From an uncultured bacterium (lineage in GTDB: Bacteria; Desulfobacterota; Desulfovibrionia; Desulfovibrionales; Desulfovibrionaceae): a DNA stretch of 6,962 nt. Positions within the stretch are counted from its first letter, which is position 1. Each line of letters starts with the position of its first letter. Position numbers and translations under genes: made by a program. Location: assembly GCA_905215675.1 (NCBI GenBank), contig CAJMRA010000130.1, positions 1-6,962 of the forward strand, written 5' to 3'. The notes below the pieces were generated by a model, which saw nothing but the letters and a program-made list of their open reading frames with translations, made no database searches and was not told where the DNA came from. This document shows, piece after piece, positions 6,174 through 6,962 of the stretch.

Positions 6174-6184
6174 CAGGAGACATC

Positions 6185-6883
6185 ATGTCCGCAGCTTTGT
6201 GGTTTCGTCGTTGCACGGGTTTCTGCATCGGTATGTGCTTTTCTTCCCTGGGTCTTGCTCTCATCACCAATACCAATATGGGCACAACGCCCATCACCAG
6301 CGTGCCTTATGCGCTGAATGCGCTGGCCCCGCTCAGTATCGGCGGGTATACGGTCATTGTCAGCGTCCTGTTCATCGGCGTGGAAAAGCTGATCCTCGGT
6401 AAACATTTCAGCCTTGCCAACATCCTGCAAATGCCCCCGGTCTTTTTGTTCGGCCTGTTCATCGACTTCTGGATGAACGTCACGGCCCAGGTGGGGCTGC
6501 TGCCCTACTGGGAACGCCTGGGCGTGCTGCTGTCGGGAATTGCGGTACTGGCCGCAGGCATCAACCTTCAGGTGGTGAGCAATGCCGTGGTCCTGCCCGG
6601 GGAAGGCATCGTGCTGGCGCTGGCCTTTCGGACGCGGCACAGCTTCGGCAACATCAAGACGCTTGTGGACACCGGTCTGGTGGCGTCCGCCGCGCTGGTA
6701 AGCTGGTTCGGACTCGGAACCGTCGTCGGCGTACGTGAAGGAACCCTGTTCTCCGCGCTGCTGACAGGCATCTTTGCCCGCATGCTCGGCTCAAGCGTCA
6801 GCAAGCTCGCGCCGATCTTCGCGGCTCCTGCCGAGGAAGACAAAACCGACGCCCCGCTGACGGAAGCCAAGCAAAAAAGCTAG
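6185..6883 (+). CDS. YczE/YitT-type (DUF6198-like) integral membrane protein
   Basis: Small multi-pass inner-membrane protein of 232 aa with no established biochemical activity. Seen: hydrophobic segments at about 11-28, 53-70, 80-98, 113-132, 160-178 and 186-202, and the family's glycine-rich loops: NMGTTPITSVPYAL at 31-44, PGEGIVLALAF at 138-148 followed by NIKTLVDTG at 156-164, and VREGTLFSALLTGIFAR at 183-199. The C-terminal 22 residues or so are charged and alanine-rich, probably cytoplasmic. The start is set by AGGAG at 6175-6179, 5 nt before ATG 6185. The gene stands alone behind a 744-nt non-coding region and is followed by a stem-loop. In some bacteria YczE relatives sit beside MocR-type regulators; none is visible here. 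The family call is good, the function unknown. Confidence 0.85.
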   Translation: MSAALWFRRCTGFCIGMCFSSLGLALITNTNMGTTPITSVPYALNALAPLSIGGYTVIVSVLFIGVEKLILGKHFSLANILQMPPVFLFGLFIDFWMNVTAQVGLLPYWERLGVLLSGIAVLAAGINLQVVSNAVVLPGEGIVLALAFRTRHSFGNIKTLVDTGLVASAALVSWFGLGTVVGVREGTLFSALLTGIFARMLGSSVSKLAPIFAAPAEEDKTDAPLTEAKQKS

Positions 6884-6908
6884 ATCTTGAAAGATAAAAC
6901 ACTCTAAA

Positions 6909-6938
6909 GCGTTTCACCTTTGAAAAAGGTGAAAACGC
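6909..6938. terminator. 13-bp stem-loop after the YczE-like gene
   Basis: GCGTTTCACCTTT (6909-6921) folds onto 6925-6938 over a GAA loop, giving 13 base pairs with one bulged A (6935). It starts 26 nt after the stop at 6881-6883. On the plus strand no T-run follows, only the G+C-rich repeat. On the minus strand the stem is followed by TTTAGAGTGTTTT, so it looks more like a terminator for a leftward transcript entering from outside the window. A bidirectional or Rho-assisted 3' end is also possible. Confidence 0.5.
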
Positions 6939-6962
6939 GAGGCGGCGGCACAGCGCCGCCCG
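6934..6962 (+). repeat. 29-nt inverted repeat, right copy (may continue past the window)
   Basis: It matches the reverse complement of 5621-5649 at 28 of 29 positions. It holds a perfect 7-bp stem, GGCGGCG at 6941-6947 with CGCCGCC at 6954-6960, around GCACAG. It directly follows the 13-bp stem-loop, so stem-loop plus G+C-rich palindrome form one composite. The match runs to the last base of the window, so the true right boundary is unknown. Confidence 0.75.

Larger units (their letters stand above)
5441..6184. other. 744-nt non-coding region rich in stem-loops
   Basis: No convincing gene lies between the lpd-like stop and the YczE-like start. Short open frames run through palindromes and lack family features. 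Base composition swings sharply: A/T-rich at about 5676-5737, G+C-rich at 5765-5810 and pyrimidine-rich at 5841-5866 and 6159-6173. The main hairpins and repeats are listed separately. Smaller ones: CGCTTC/GAAGCG at 5444-5449 and 5459-5464 (possible lpd 3' hairpin, no T-run), GCGTTG/CAACGC at 5914-5919 and 5925-5930 around a TTCGG loop, TCGCCA/TGGCGA at 5875-5880 and 5903-5908, and TATTTCC/GGAAATA at 6022-6028 and 6039-6045. Confidence 0.7.

Noticed and set aside
5441..6184. tRNA gene, CRISPR array or known riboswitch in the long gap
   Set aside because: No cloverleaf with a T-loop GGTTCGAATCC-type core, no regularly spaced direct repeats, and no recognised riboswitch core motif were found on reading both strands.
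5953..6297. Minus-strand frame ending in a charged, coiled-coil-like tail
   Set aside because: The C-terminal part (Arg/Glu-rich) looks somewhat protein-like, but the N-terminal part is antisense to the YczE-like gene, no ribosome site precedes its ATGs near 6184-6189, and a strong stem-loop (6046-6078) lies inside. A decayed gene fragment cannot be fully excluded.
5621..6962. Insertion sequence
   Set aside because: Inverted ends are present, but the only gene inside is a YczE-like membrane protein. No transposase motif is seen and no target-site duplication can be assessed because the right end touches the window edge.

Overview
The window is a G+C-rich stretch of a Gram-negative bacterial chromosome. 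It holds five intact protein genes separated by unusually structured intergenic DNA. The Gram-negative assignment rests on a bifunctional HldE (LPS inner-core heptose synthesis) and an exported NagZ-type glycosidase. The codon usage, protein style and gene set fit a Desulfovibrionaceae-like organism, but this is an impression, not a demonstrated placement. No transposase, integrase, phage gene, tRNA, rRNA or CRISPR array was recognised.

Layout. (1) 54-2326, minus strand: a two-gene operon with an AI-2E/PerM-family membrane protein upstream and a GH3 beta-N-acetylhexosaminidase downstream, overlapping by ATGA at 1217-1220. (2) 2327-2421: a short divergent intergenic region. (3) 2422-3882, plus: hldE. 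(4) 3883-4063: a 181-nt gap with nested inverted repeats and an 11-bp perfect hairpin. (5) 4064-5440, plus: a dihydrolipoyl dehydrogenase-type flavoprotein with both redox cysteines and the C-terminal His/Glu motif. (6) 5441-6184: a 744-nt non-coding stretch packed with stem-loops, including a 23-bp hairpin, an A/T-rich island, a nested G+C-rich fold and a possible attenuator just before the next gene. (7) 6185-6883, plus: a YczE/YitT-type (DUF6198-like) membrane protein. (8) 6884-6962: a 13-bp stem-loop followed by a G+C-rich hairpin.

How the genes relate. The left half is envelope-themed: peptidoglycan-fragment hydrolysis, an envelope permease-like protein and LPS heptose activation. The lpd-like gene has no 2-oxoacid dehydrogenase or glycine-cleavage partner in view, so its role is open. 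The YczE-like gene stands alone behind a long structured leader.

The most notable non-genic signal is a 29-nt sequence at 5621-5649 that recurs in inverted orientation at 6934-6962 with 28/29 identity. The two copies bracket the YczE-like gene and its leader, about 1.34 kb. Each copy sits next to a second hairpin that keeps its shape but differs in sequence, which suggests a dispersed palindromic repeat family. I see no clear new defence, mobile or enzymatic system here.
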